A DNA stretch of 64,000 nt from Anaerotruncus sp. G3(2012) (GCF_000403395.2 NZ_KE159659.1:1-64000); one strand, 5' to 3'. Counted from the stretch's first letter, positions 15,009 to 23,786 are shown. Numbers and translations: made by a program. The notes: generated by a model from the sequence alone, not told the origin.

Positions 15009-16375
15009 ATTTGCCCCGTCTGCTGCTTGCCGCCCCGGCAAGCGGTTCCGGAAAAACAACTGTGAGCTGCGCGATCCTGCGTGCATTGGTGAAGCGGGGG
15101 ATGCGTGTCGCCAGCTTCAAGAGCGGGCCGGACTACATAGACCCGATGTTTCACCGGTCCGCAGTCGGCGCGGCCTATTCTTCCAATCTTGACCTCTATC
15201 TTGGAGATCGGGAAACCATCTGCCGCCTTCTTGCGGATGCAGGCAGAACCGATCTTGCACTGATTGAGGGGGCCATGGGGCTTTATGACGGTCTGGCGGG
15301 GAAGAGTATTGAAGCATCTGCTTACGATCTGGGCCGGGTGACAAAGACTCCAACGATTCTGGTGATCAATGGGCGTGGGATGGCGGTTTCGATCGCCGCG
15401 ATGGTCAATGGATTTAAAAATTTCCGTTCGGATTCCGGGATTGTCGGGGTGATCCTGAACCAGCTCTCACCGTCGGTTTACCCCGAAGTGCAGGAGCTGA
15501 TCGAGCGGGAATGTGCTGTAGATGTATTCGGTTATCTGCCGCCGATGCCCGGCTGCGGTTTTGAAAGCCGGCACCTTGGGTTGGTCACCGCGCGGGAGAT
15601 CTCCCGGTTGCGGGAGAAACTCGACCGCCTGGCAGAACAGGCGGAGCAGACGATTGATCTGGATGGTTTGGTCGCGGCCGCACAGAATGCCTCGACCCTG
15701 ATCTACCAGCCGCTTGCACTCGAGCCGGTTAATGGTACGCCCCGGATTGCGGTCGCGCATGATGCGGCGTTCAGTTTTTATTATGCGGATAGTCTGGCAC
15801 TGCTCCAGCTGCTCGGCGCGGAACTGGTTTGGTTCAGCCCTCTGGCGGATCGGTCGATTCCGTTCGACTGTGATGGTCTGCTGCTTGGAGGCGGCTATCC
15901 GGAACTGCATGCATGGCGTCTTGCACGAAACCGCTCGATGCAGGAATCGGTTCGGAAAGCGATCGAAAGCGGGATGCCGACGATCGCTGAGTGCGGCGGG
16001 TTCCTTTATCTGCACCGGACGTTGGAGGACAGGCGTCGGATTCCGCATCGGATGGTCGGCCTGATCCCGGCTGCAGGTTATAAAACCGACCAGCTTTCCC
16101 GGTTTGGATATGTGGAGCTGACCGCCAAACAGGATAATCTACTCTGTTCCCGTGGTGGGACCTTCCGCGCACATGAGTTCCACTATTGGGAGAGTGGAGA
16201 CTGCGGGGACGGCTTTTCCGCCCAAAAGCCGATGCGGGATGTCCATTGGGACTGTGTGCACACTACTGAACGGCTGTATGCAGGGTTCCCACACCTCTAT
16301 CTGGCGGGCGATCCACCCGCAGCAAGACGGTTTTTGAATGCCGCGCTTGAATATCGGAAGGAGCAGGGGAGATGA
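14996..16375 (+). CDS. cbiA: Cobyrinate a,c-diamide synthase CbiA
   Basis: ATP- and glutamine-dependent amidation of the a and c side chains. 459 residues: an N-terminal ATPase domain with P-loop APASGSGKTT (13-22), FKSGPDYIDPMFH and EGAMGLYDG, then a class I glutamine amidotransferase domain with GGGYPELHA and the nucleophile Cys in AECGGFLYL. The His of RAHEFHYWE completes the set. Start and stop overlap both neighbours. Confidence 0.96.
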   Translation: METVNLPRLLLAAPASGSGKTTVSCAILRALVKRGMRVASFKSGPDYIDPMFHRSAVGAAYSSNLDLYLGDRETICRLLADAGRTDLALIEGAMGLYDGLAGKSIEASAYDLGRVTKTPTILVINGRGMAVSIAAMVNGFKNFRSDSGIVGVILNQLSPSVYPEVQELIERECAVDVFGYLPPMPGCGFESRHLGLVTAREISRLREKLDRLAEQAEQTIDLDGLVAAAQNASTLIYQPLALEPVNGTPRIAVAHDAAFSFYYADSLALLQLLGAELVWFSPLADRSIPFDCDGLLLGGGYPELHAWRLARNRSMQESVRKAIESGMPTIAECGGFLYLHRTLEDRRRIPHRMVGLIPAAGYKTDQLSRFGYVELTAKQDNLLCSRGGTFRAHEFHYWESGDCGDGFSAQKPMRDVHWDCVHTTERLYAGFPHLYLAGDPPAARRFLNAALEYRKEQGR

Positions 16376-17433
16376 ACCGAAGCCTGAGCGACCGCCTATG
16401 TGCGGTCCAGCCATTAGATCAGACCATCATGCAGCAGGCCAGAGACCGTTGGAATTCGATTGCCAAACCGCTTGGCGGATTGGGCCTGCTCGAGGATGCA
16501 GTGGTACAAATTGCAGGAATCACCAGGGATGCACAGGTTTCTCTGAAAAAGCGCGCCTGTGTCGTTTTCTGCGCGGACAACGGGGTGGTATCCGAAGGCG
16601 TTACCCAGACCGGCAGCGAAGTAACAGCGGTAGTGGCGGAAAACTTCACGCGGGGAGAGACCTGCGCCTGTATGATGGCGAGGGTTGCGGATTGTGACCT
16701 GCTCCCGGTGGACATCGGGGTCTCACAGGATGTACAGGGGGACCTGCTCCGACATAAAATCGCCTACGGAACCGGAAATATCGCGGTTGGCCCGGCGATG
16801 ACGCGGGAACAGGCGCTGGATGCGCTCTGCTTTGGAATCGACCTGGTGGGGGACCTGAAACAGAAAGGCTACCGGATTCTGGCAACTGGAGAAATGGGGA
16901 TCGGCAACACGACCACTGCGAGTGCGGTTGCGTCGGTTCTGCTTGGGAAGCCGCCAGCCTCGTTGACCGGGCGTGGCGCAGGGCTTTCGAGCGACGGACT
17001 CCAGCGCAAAATCTGCGCAATAGAGCGGGCGATCGCAGTCAACCAGCCCGACCCGGCCGATCCGATCGACGTCCTTTCCAAGGTCGGAGGACTGGACATT
17101 GCCGGATTGTGCGGGTTGTTTCTGGGGGGAGCAGTGCACCGGCTGCCGGTCGTGGTGGACGGCGTGATCTCCGCTGCTGCCGCGCTCGCCGCCGTGAGGC
17201 TCTGTCCAGCGGCGGCTGGATATCCGCTCGCTTCCCATCTGCCGGAAGAACCGGCAGGACGCCCTCTGCTTGATGCGCTGGGAATTTCTCCGGCAATCTC
17301 TGCCGGACTCCGTCTCGGAGAGGGGACTGGTGCAATCGCCATGCTGCCGCTTTTGGATATGGCAGCTGCGGTCTACTGCGGGATGCGCACCTTTGAGCAG
17401 ATTCAGATTGATGGCTACCAGCCACTGGAATAA
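16372..17433 (+). CDS. cobT: Nicotinate-nucleotide:dimethylbenzimidazole phosphoribosyltransferase CobT
   Basis: Makes the alpha-ribazole phosphate of the lower ligand. 353 residues; KPLGGLGLLE, VVFCADNGVVSEGV, TGEMGIGNTTTASA and, near the C-terminus, RLGEGTGA with the catalytic Glu. It overlaps cbiA by 4 bases. No benzimidazole synthesis genes (bza or bluB) are in the window, so the base is made elsewhere or taken up. Confidence 0.95.
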   Translation: MNRSLSDRLCAVQPLDQTIMQQARDRWNSIAKPLGGLGLLEDAVVQIAGITRDAQVSLKKRACVVFCADNGVVSEGVTQTGSEVTAVVAENFTRGETCACMMARVADCDLLPVDIGVSQDVQGDLLRHKIAYGTGNIAVGPAMTREQALDALCFGIDLVGDLKQKGYRILATGEMGIGNTTTASAVASVLLGKPPASLTGRGAGLSSDGLQRKICAIERAIAVNQPDPADPIDVLSKVGGLDIAGLCGLFLGGAVHRLPVVVDGVISAAAALAAVRLCPAAAGYPLASHLPEEPAGRPLLDALGISPAISAGLRLGEGTGAIAMLPLLDMAAAVYCGMRTFEQIQIDGYQPLE

Positions 17434-17437
17434 TCCG

Positions 17438-17962
17438 ATGTTGACATTGGTTTTAGGCGGCGCGGCAAGCGGAAAATCGGAATATGCCGAACGGCTGGCA
17501 GTGGAAGCGGGCGGGCGGAAGTTCTATCTGGCCACCATGAAGCCGTTTGATGCGGAGTGCGAAGCCCGCATCAAAAAGCACCGGGCTGCCCGCCAGAAAA
17601 AGGGGTTCGAGACGGTGGAACAGTATACCGGGATTGCAGAGCTTCGATTGCCAAAGGGCTGTACAGTTCTGCTGGAATGCCTCTCTAATCTGGCAGCAAA
17701 TGAGCTGTTTTCCCCGGATGGTGCGGGGCAGGATACAGATACCGCAATCCTGCGAGGGCTCGACCAGCTCTGCGCACAGGCAGAGGCAGTTGTGATCGTT
17801 TCTAACGAGATTTTTTCGGATGGAGTCTCCTACGATCCCGACACCGAGCGTTATCTCGCACTGCTTGGCAGCCTAAACCGGGCGATCGCTGCCCGCGCCG
17901 ATCGGGTGGTAGAGGTGGTCTGTGGGATTCCGGTGATCTGCAAGGGGAGGGATATAGAATGA
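17438..17962 (+). CDS. cobU: Adenosylcobinamide kinase/guanylyltransferase CobU (first copy)
   Basis: Phosphorylates adenosylcobinamide and activates it with GTP. 174 residues with P-loop GGAASGKS (7-14) and RIKKHRAAR, whose His48 matches the guanylylated histidine of the family. CLSNLAANE and the C-terminal VVCGIPVICKG are also present. The segment IVSNEIFSDGVSYDPDTERY differs from the usual VSNEVGxGIVP. The ATG lies 4 bases after the cobT stop and has no strong ribosome site, so it relies on coupling. Confidence 0.9.
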   Translation: MLTLVLGGAASGKSEYAERLAVEAGGRKFYLATMKPFDAECEARIKKHRAARQKKGFETVEQYTGIAELRLPKGCTVLLECLSNLAANELFSPDGAGQDTDTAILRGLDQLCAQAEAVVIVSNEIFSDGVSYDPDTERYLALLGSLNRAIAARADRVVEVVCGIPVICKGRDIE

Positions 17963-18735
17963 ATCTGCTTCGGACAGTTGCAGCTGCATTTTCGATGTAT
18001 TCAGCGATTCCTATGCCCCAGTTCGCATGGGATGAAAAGACGACCCGCTATCTGCTCTGCGCCTTTCCGTTGGTGGGTGGAGTGGTTGGAGGAGCGGTCT
18101 GGGGATGGCTATGGTTCTGCGGACGGTTCCAGATCGGCAGGGTCCTTCTGGCTGCGGCAGCAACGACGATCCCCGTGTTGATCACTGGGGGCATCCACCT
18201 TGACGGTTTTTGTGACACGGTCGATGCGCTCGCATCCCATGCGCCCACCGAACAAAAACTACAGATTCTCAAGGACGCGCATCTCGGCGCGTTTGCACTG
18301 ATAGGATGCTGTCTTTATCTGCTTCTGACCTTCGGGCTTTGGAGTGAATTTCCGGTTTCTTCCCGGGCCTGTGGGATGATTGGGATCGGGTTTGTCGCAT
18401 CTCGGGCATTGAGCGGGCTTTCGGTGGTAACTTTCCAGTGCGCCAAAACGAGCGGTCTTGCGGCTGGGTTTGCAGATGCAGCGCAGAAAGGACGGTGTGC
18501 CGGTTTCCTGCTTACCATCTTCTGGCTCTGCGCATACGGGATGCTTTGGATCCAGTTTCAAATCGGGATGGCCTGTCTGTTGGTGCTTGTTGCAATCTTT
18601 TTGTTCTACCAGCGGACATCCTACCGGCAGTTCGGAGGGATTACTGGGGATTTAGCTGGCTGGTTTCTACAGCTTGCCGAATTTGGGATGCTGTTTGCAG
18701 TTATTTTTGCAGGGAGGATGGTTGGATGGAGCTGA
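17959..18735 (+). CDS. cobS: Adenosylcobinamide-GDP ribazoletransferase CobS
   Basis: Integral membrane enzyme joining GDP-cobinamide and alpha-ribazole to give cobalamin. 258 residues with six or so hydrophobic helices. Family motifs: FSMYSAIPMP at the N-terminus, TGGIHLDGFCDTVDAL with the metal-binding DGxxDxxD-type Asp residues (near 76-85), and LKDAHLGAFALIG. It overlaps cobU by 4 bases. Confidence 0.95.
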   Translation: MNLLRTVAAAFSMYSAIPMPQFAWDEKTTRYLLCAFPLVGGVVGGAVWGWLWFCGRFQIGRVLLAAAATTIPVLITGGIHLDGFCDTVDALASHAPTEQKLQILKDAHLGAFALIGCCLYLLLTFGLWSEFPVSSRACGMIGIGFVASRALSGLSVVTFQCAKTSGLAAGFADAAQKGRCAGFLLTIFWLCAYGMLWIQFQIGMACLLVLVAIFLFYQRTSYRQFGGITGDLAGWFLQLAEFGMLFAVIFAGRMVGWS

Positions 18736-19226
18736 TTGTCGGCGGGAAAGGGCAGGGAAAGCTGGATCTGGTCCTTGCGCGTACTGGAATCTCCCGAGAA
18801 CAGGTTTGCGACGGCTCAAATTGCCCGCTCGACCGGATCCCGGATCAACCAGTGGTAAACCGTCTGCATCTGCTGGTCCGTAGGCTCCTAGAGGATGGGC
18901 AGGACCCCTTGGTCTATATTCACAGGTTGATAGAAGAGCGGCCTGACCTGATTGTGGTTTCGGATGAGATTGGCTGCGGGGTGGTGCCAGTCAGCGGCTT
19001 CGAGCGGGAATGGCGGGAGGCTGCAGGGCGTGCCTGCTGCTTGGTCGCCTGTCATGCGTGCAGGGTAGAACGGATAATTGCGGGAATTCCGATTATGATA
19101 AAAGGGGGGGTAACCATTGGAGATTTTTTTGATCCGGCACGCCCAGACACAGGGCAATATCGAACGAAGGTACATTGGGCGCATCGATCAGCCGCTCTCC
19201 CAGGCCGGTGTCGCCTGCTTTTGTAA
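18726..19226 (+). CDS. Second, degenerate CobU-family protein
   Basis: 166 residues. The N-terminus MELIVGGKGQGK resembles the CobU P-loop but has Leu13 in place of Ser/Thr. VVSDEIGCGVVPV and VERIIAGIPIMIKGG match the CobU core and C-terminus. The region that should hold the guanylylated His is missing, so a full bifunctional role is unlikely. The recognisable domain ends near IKGG (about residue 128); the last 38 residues come from reading on into cobC for 110 bases. It overlaps cobS by 10 bases. It may supply one half-reaction, partner with the first CobU, or be decaying. Confidence 0.75.
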   Translation: MELIVGGKGQGKLDLVLARTGISREQVCDGSNCPLDRIPDQPVVNRLHLLVRRLLEDGQDPLVYIHRLIEERPDLIVVSDEIGCGVVPVSGFEREWREAAGRACCLVACHACRVERIIAGIPIMIKGGVTIGDFFDPARPDTGQYRTKVHWAHRSAALPGRCRLLL

Positions 19227-19710
19227 TCTCGCCTATCCGATGGCGGAGCGGGTCTATGTCAGCCCACTGCTTCGCTGCCGGCAGACTGCCCAAATTCTTT
19301 ATCCAGGGGAACAGCCAGTGGTGCTCGACAGCCTGCGGGAATGTGATTTCGGAGATTTCGAGGGAAAGTGCCACCGAGAACTAGAAGCCCTGCCCGAATA
19401 TCAGGAGTGGATCGCATCAGGCGGAGAAGCCGCTCCGCCCAATGGGGAATCTGGAAGGGGATTCCGGGAACGCTGCTGTAACGGCTTCGCACAGGCGATC
19501 GAAGACTGTTTTCGGGATCAAATCAGCCGAGTTGCATTTGTGATTCACGGCGGTACAATTATGGCAGTTATGGAGCGGTTCGCCAAAGGAAAACCATTCT
19601 ATGACTGGCAGGTGCCCAACCTCGGTGGATGGTCTGCCTGCGTAACTGAAGAACAATGGGCAAAAGGCCGGATGTTGCGAGAGGTAACGCGGATAGATGA
19701 GCCGGTTTGA
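19117..19710 (+). CDS. cobC: Alpha-ribazole-phosphate phosphatase CobC (histidine phosphatase family)
   Basis: Removes the 5' phosphate in nucleotide-loop assembly. 197 residues with catalytic RHAQTQGN (Arg7, His8; Ala replaces the usual Gly), YVSPLLRCRQTAQIL, LRECDFGDFEGK and VIHGGTIMAV holding the second His. The TTG start follows a run of seven G at 19104-19110 with good spacing, which supports initiation here inside the preceding gene. It overlaps cbiB by 14 bases. Confidence 0.88.
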   Translation: MEIFLIRHAQTQGNIERRYIGRIDQPLSQAGVACFCNLAYPMAERVYVSPLLRCRQTAQILYPGEQPVVLDSLRECDFGDFEGKCHRELEALPEYQEWIASGGEAAPPNGESGRGFRERCCNGFAQAIEDCFRDQISRVAFVIHGGTIMAVMERFAKGKPFYDWQVPNLGGWSACVTEEQWAKGRMLREVTRIDEPV

Positions 19711-20695
19711 CGTATTTTGGAATCCGGTCGCTCCGGTTGCATTCGGATTTCTGCTTGATCTTCTGTTCGGAGACCCGCACTGGCTTCCGCATCCGGTGCG
19801 CTGGATCGGTCGCCTGATCTCTCTGCTTGAAGCGGGTATGCGCAGGCTATTTCCACAGGGAAAAAAAGGGGAGCAGGCTGGCGGTATCCTGACCACACTG
19901 CTGACTTTGGCTGTCTCCACGGGGATTGCTTATGCAGTTGTGGCGTTGGCAAGGTGGGTTCATCCAGCGATCGGACTTGCAGTGGAAACACTGATTTGTT
20001 ATCAGATGCTTGCGGCGCGCGCGCTTCAAAAGGAGAGTATGCGGGTATTCGATGCTCTGAACGCGGGAAACCTTACCGATGCGCGATATGCGGTTTCCTG
20101 GATCGTTGGGCGGGATACCGGCACACTCGATTTCGATGGGGTGGCCAAAGCCGCAGTTGAGACAGTTGCCGAGAATGCCTCTGATGGGGTGGTTGCACCG
20201 CTTTTTTATCTGTTGCTGGGTGGTGTTCCGTTAGGTGTTTGCTATAAGGCGGTCAATACGCTCGATTCCATGATCGGATACAAAAACGACCGTTATCTCT
20301 GGTTCGGACAATCTGCCGCACATTTGGATGATCTGTTCAATCTGGTTCCGTCCCGGCTCTGCGCATTGATGATGATCGCAACCGCGCGGCTGTGCGGGCT
20401 TGATGGAAAAAGAGCATATTGCACCTGGCGGAGGGACCGCCGGAATCACGCAAGCCCCAACAGCGCGCAGACCGAAGCCGCCTGTGCAGGTGCGTTGGGT
20501 GTACAGCTCGCCGGAGATGCATGGTACGGTGGTCGGCTGGTGCGAAAACCAATGATCGGAGACAGCCTTCGCCCGGTAGAACCGGAGGACATCCAGCGTG
20601 CGAACCGATTGATGTATGCAGCTTCAGCCGCAGCTCTGTTCCTGTTCGGTGCGTCGCGTATGCTTTTCAGCCTTTTTTTGGGAGGGATGGTATGA
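19697..20695 (+). CDS. cbiB: Adenosylcobinamide-phosphate synthase CbiB
   Basis: Membrane protein attaching aminopropanol phosphate to cobyric acid. 332 residues, several hydrophobic helices; LLDLLFGDPHWLPHPVRWIG at the N-terminus, VSWIVGRDT, VETVAENASDGVVAPLFY and VNTLDSMIGYKNDRY are the family signature. The stop overlaps the cobD start (ATGA), coupling the two enzymes that make and use the aminopropanol arm. Confidence 0.95.
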   Translation: MSRFDVFWNPVAPVAFGFLLDLLFGDPHWLPHPVRWIGRLISLLEAGMRRLFPQGKKGEQAGGILTTLLTLAVSTGIAYAVVALARWVHPAIGLAVETLICYQMLAARALQKESMRVFDALNAGNLTDARYAVSWIVGRDTGTLDFDGVAKAAVETVAENASDGVVAPLFYLLLGGVPLGVCYKAVNTLDSMIGYKNDRYLWFGQSAAHLDDLFNLVPSRLCALMMIATARLCGLDGKRAYCTWRRDRRNHASPNSAQTEAACAGALGVQLAGDAWYGGRLVRKPMIGDSLRPVEPEDIQRANRLMYAASAAALFLFGASRMLFSLFLGGMV

Positions 20696-21747
20696 AAGGA
20701 CTTGTTCATGGCGGCGATTTGTATGGATATACAAGTCCGCCAATTGATTTCTCGGTCAACACCAATCCGCTTGGCCTGCCTGCTTCAGTCAGGCAGGCCC
20801 TTTTTCATGCCAGTGAGTGCTGGGAGCGGTATCCGGATCCGCTTTGTCGGACACTTTGTGAAAGGATTGCCGTCCGGGATCAGGTGCATACAGATTGGGT
20901 GCACTGCGGAAATGGGGCGGCGGACCTGCTGTATCGGATTGCATTGTCTCTGCGCCCAGCGCGTGCATTGATCGCAGCCCCGACTTTTTCTGAATATGAA
21001 TCTGCGCTGGATGCGGTTGGGTGCATCGTAAAGCGACATCTGTTACAGGAATCGGAGGGGTTCCAGCTCACTGAACGGGTTCTCGAACAGATAGAGCCAG
21101 CTTTGAATCTGGTGGTGCTCTGTAACCCGAACAACCCGACTGGGCTTCCAATCGACCATAGCCTGCTTCTGCGGATTCTAAACCGATGTGCAAAATTCGG
21201 TATCCTGCTGCTGGTTGACGAATGCTTCCTGCCGTTCCTTCCGGAAGGGCAGGAGGGCTTACAGGGTCGGTTAGCGGAGTTTCCAAATCTGCTCTTGCTG
21301 CGGGCGTTTACCAAGCTCTATGCGATGGCCGGCCTGCGGCTGGGATACCTGCTCTGTTCTGATCAGACGGTTCTGGAGCGTATCCAGATCTGTGAACCGC
21401 CCTGGAATGTTTCTGGTCCGGCGCAGATTGCGGGATTGGCTGCGCTGGAGTGTAATTCTGCCTATCTGGAGCAGACAAGGAAACTGGTACACCGGGAACG
21501 GAGCTATCTGGAAACCGAACTGCATTCTGTAGGGGCAGTCTGTTTTGGTTCACAGGCAAACTATCTGTTCTTTAAGTTGGAAGGATGCTGCGATTTACGG
21601 GAGAAACTGGTGAACAAGGGATACCTGATTCGGAGTTGTGGCAATTACCATGGGCTGGACGGACAGTTCTATCGAATTGCAGTTAAAATACATGAAGAAA
21701 ATGCCGGATTGATTCGGGCAATAAAGGAGGTGCTTGGCACAAAATGA
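20692..21747 (+). CDS. cobD: L-threonine-O-3-phosphate decarboxylase CobD
   Basis: PLP enzyme making (R)-1-amino-2-propanol phosphate. 351 residues of aminotransferase fold I: HGGDLYGYT, DFSVNTNPLGLP, VVLCNPNNPTGLP, LLVDECF, and FTKLYAMAGLRLGY with the PLP lysine. The ATG at 20692 follows GGGAGGG and overlaps the cbiB stop. An intrinsic-terminator-like hairpin lies inside codons 28-38 (20773-20805). Confidence 0.95.
   Translation: MKGLVHGGDLYGYTSPPIDFSVNTNPLGLPASVRQALFHASECWERYPDPLCRTLCERIAVRDQVHTDWVHCGNGAADLLYRIALSLRPARALIAAPTFSEYESALDAVGCIVKRHLLQESEGFQLTERVLEQIEPALNLVVLCNPNNPTGLPIDHSLLLRILNRCAKFGILLLVDECFLPFLPEGQEGLQGRLAEFPNLLLLRAFTKLYAMAGLRLGYLLCSDQTVLERIQICEPPWNVSGPAQIAGLAALECNSAYLEQTRKLVHRERSYLETELHSVGAVCFGSQANYLFFKLEGCCDLREKLVNKGYLIRSCGNYHGLDGQFYRIAVKIHEENAGLIRAIKEVLGTK
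20773..20805 (+). terminator. Intrinsic-terminator-like hairpin inside cobD
   Basis: Perfect 10-bp arms GGCCTGCCTG (20773-20782) and CAGGCAGGCC (20790-20799), a 7-base loop and then CTTTTT (20800-20805). It meets all criteria of a rho-independent terminator, yet lies about 80 bases downstream of the cobD start, in frame within normal codons (GLPASVRQALF). It could terminate transcription whenever cobD is not being translated. Confidence 0.65.
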
Positions 21748-23249
21748 AACGGGCAAAGGTAATTATGATACAGGGGACGGCTTCCAATGCAGGAAAAAGT
21801 CTGCTTGCGGCGGCACTTTGCCGGATATTCCGGCAGGATGGTTATCGTGTCGCCCCCTTTAAATCCCAAAATATGGCGCTTAACTCCTATATCACCCGGG
21901 AAGGGTTGGAGATGGGACGCGCACAGGCGGTACAGGCACAGGCGGCAGGAATCGAGCCATCGGTGCGGATGAATCCGATTCTGCTGAAACCATCGAGCGA
22001 CACTGGGTCACAGGTGATTGTCAATGGTGAGGTGGTCGGGACGATGAGTGCACGAGATTATTTCGCAAAAAAGCGTTCGTTCCTCCCGCAGATTATGCAG
22101 GCTTACGAAAGTCTAGCAGCGGAAAATGACATTATTGTGGTGGAAGGAGCGGGAAGCCCTGCTGAAATCAATCTCAAGACGGATGATATCGTCAATATGG
22201 GGCTTGCCAAACTGATTGGTGCGCCTGTGCTGCTGGTCGGAGATATTGACCGCGGTGGGGTGTTTGCCTCGCTCGCCGGAACATTGCTCCTGCTCGATTC
22301 AGACGAGCGCAGGATGGTGAAAGGTTTGGTCATCAACAAGTTCCGGGGGGATATTGAGATTCTTCGGCCTGGGCTGGAACAGATCGCACAGATCACAGGG
22401 GTACCAGTGGTCGGCACAGTGCCCTGTCTGGATGTGGATATTGATGATGAGGACAGTCTGTCCGACCGGTTTCATAAGCGCGGTACCCCTGGTTTGCTCG
22501 ACATTGCGGTCGTCCGTCTGCCGCGTATTTCCAATTTCACCGATTTCAATCCTCTTTCAGCTGCGGATGGGATCAGTCTGCGGTATGTACACTCCATAGC
22601 CGAACTCGGCTCTCCAGACCTGCTGATCCTGCCCGGGACCAAAAACACCATGTCCGACCTGCTCTGGCTGCGGCAGTGCGGATTGGAAGCAGCAATCCAA
22701 AAATTTGCTGCTGCGGGTGGTGCAGTACTGGGAATTTGTGGGGGGTATCAGATGCTTGGAAAACGGCTTCGCGACCCGTTTGAGGTAGAGCATGGGGGAG
22801 AGCTGGCCGGGATCGGCCTGCTTCCAGTGGATACTGTTTTTGCCCGTCAGAAGACCCGTACACAGGTAAGGGGCGCTTTTGGAACGCTTGATGGGTGGTT
22901 TGCAGGTCTGTCCGGCGTTCCGCTAGAGGGATACGAGATTCATATGGGAGAGACGTACTCCGAAGTCCCGCTTCTCTGGGTAGAGACCCAGGATGGAATC
23001 CGAAAGCCGGACGGCGCATATTCCAGGACGGTCTGTGGAAGCTATCTGCATGGGCTGTTTGATCGCGCGGAGACAGTCTCTGCGCTGGTGTCCTGTCTTT
23101 GTACCGCTAAGGGGGTGGATCCATCTCTCATTTCGATCCCCGATCCCGTTGCTTATCGGGAAGCGCAGTTCGATCTGTTGGCCCAGGGGGTACGGGAACA
23201 TATTGATTTACAGGAGATCTATCGAATTTTGAAGGAGGGAGTTATGTGA
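21744..23249 (+). CDS. cbiP: Adenosylcobyric acid synthase CbiP/CobQ
   Basis: Amidates the b, d, e and g side chains using Gln and ATP. 501 residues: MIQGTASNAGKS P-loop, PFKSQNMALNSY, VVEGAGSPAEINL, then an amidotransferase domain with LPGTKNTMSDL, nucleophile Cys in GICGGYQMLG and a C-terminal catalytic His in GSYLHGLFD. It overlaps cobD and btuR by 4 bases each. Confidence 0.97.
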   Translation: MKRAKVIMIQGTASNAGKSLLAAALCRIFRQDGYRVAPFKSQNMALNSYITREGLEMGRAQAVQAQAAGIEPSVRMNPILLKPSSDTGSQVIVNGEVVGTMSARDYFAKKRSFLPQIMQAYESLAAENDIIVVEGAGSPAEINLKTDDIVNMGLAKLIGAPVLLVGDIDRGGVFASLAGTLLLLDSDERRMVKGLVINKFRGDIEILRPGLEQIAQITGVPVVGTVPCLDVDIDDEDSLSDRFHKRGTPGLLDIAVVRLPRISNFTDFNPLSAADGISLRYVHSIAELGSPDLLILPGTKNTMSDLLWLRQCGLEAAIQKFAAAGGAVLGICGGYQMLGKRLRDPFEVEHGGELAGIGLLPVDTVFARQKTRTQVRGAFGTLDGWFAGLSGVPLEGYEIHMGETYSEVPLLWVETQDGIRKPDGAYSRTVCGSYLHGLFDRAETVSALVSCLCTAKGVDPSLISIPDPVAYREAQFDLLAQGVREHIDLQEIYRILKEGVM

Positions 23250-23776
23250 AGCAAGGGCTGATCCATCTCTACTATGGAGATGGAAAGGGCAAAACAACTG
23301 CGGCAGTCGGGCTGACGGTACGCGCTGCCGGACGGGAAATGAGAGTGTTGTTTGCGCAGTTTCTCAAGCATGGGAAATCGGGAGAGCTGCGTATTCTGGA
23401 GCAGCTGAAACAGGTTTCCATCCTGCGGTGTGAGGGAGTGAGAAAGTTCACGTTCCAGATGGACGCATCCGAGCTGCAGCAGACCCGGGATGTGCAAAAC
23501 CGGATGTTGCAGGAGATTATCTATCGGGTAGGGCAGGGGAGAGGGTACGACCTGCTGATACTCGATGAAGCAATCAATGCGGTTTCGACCGGTACACTTG
23601 ACGAAGCGCTTTTGCGTGCATTTGTCGAGCAGAAGCCGGAACCGCTCGAGCTGGTTTTGACCGGCCGAAATCCGCCCGGCTGGCTAATCGGCCGGGCGGA
23701 TTATCTTTCTGAGATATGCAGCCGCAAACATCCATATGAACAGGGAATCCCCGCCCGAACGGGGATAGAATTGTGA
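23246..23776 (+). CDS. btuR: Cob(I)yrinate a,c-diamide adenosyltransferase (CobA/BtuR type)
   Basis: Transfers the 5'-deoxyadenosyl group of ATP to cob(I)alamin precursors. 176 residues; P-loop GDGKGKTT (11-18), VLFAQFLKHGKSGEL, LLILDEAINAV, VLTGRNPP and C-terminal KHPYEQGIPARTGIE are diagnostic. The GTG start overlaps the cbiP stop. Its 3' third contains a strong inverted repeat. Confidence 0.95.
   Translation: MKQGLIHLYYGDGKGKTTAAVGLTVRAAGREMRVLFAQFLKHGKSGELRILEQLKQVSILRCEGVRKFTFQMDASELQQTRDVQNRMLQEIIYRVGQGRGYDLLILDEAINAVSTGTLDEALLRAFVEQKPEPLELVLTGRNPPGWLIGRADYLSEICSRKHPYEQGIPARTGIEL
23669..23702 (+). repeat. Strong hairpin inside btuR
   Basis: 12-bp perfect arms AATCCGCCCGGC (23669-23680) and GCCGGGCGGATT (23691-23702) with a 10-base loop, inside coding sequence, 84 bases before cbiC. 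A smaller CCCCG/CGGGG hairpin follows near 23750. Only a weak T tail follows (ATCTTTCT), so attenuation or mRNA protection are both possible. Confidence 0.7.
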
Positions 23777-23786
23777 GGGGATACTT

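Noticed and set aside
11271-15353. Long antisense open frames across the cbi genes
   Set aside because: They lie opposite intact cbi enzymes, overlap each other in several frames and show biased Pro/Arg/Ser composition typical of shadow frames in GC-rich coding DNA.
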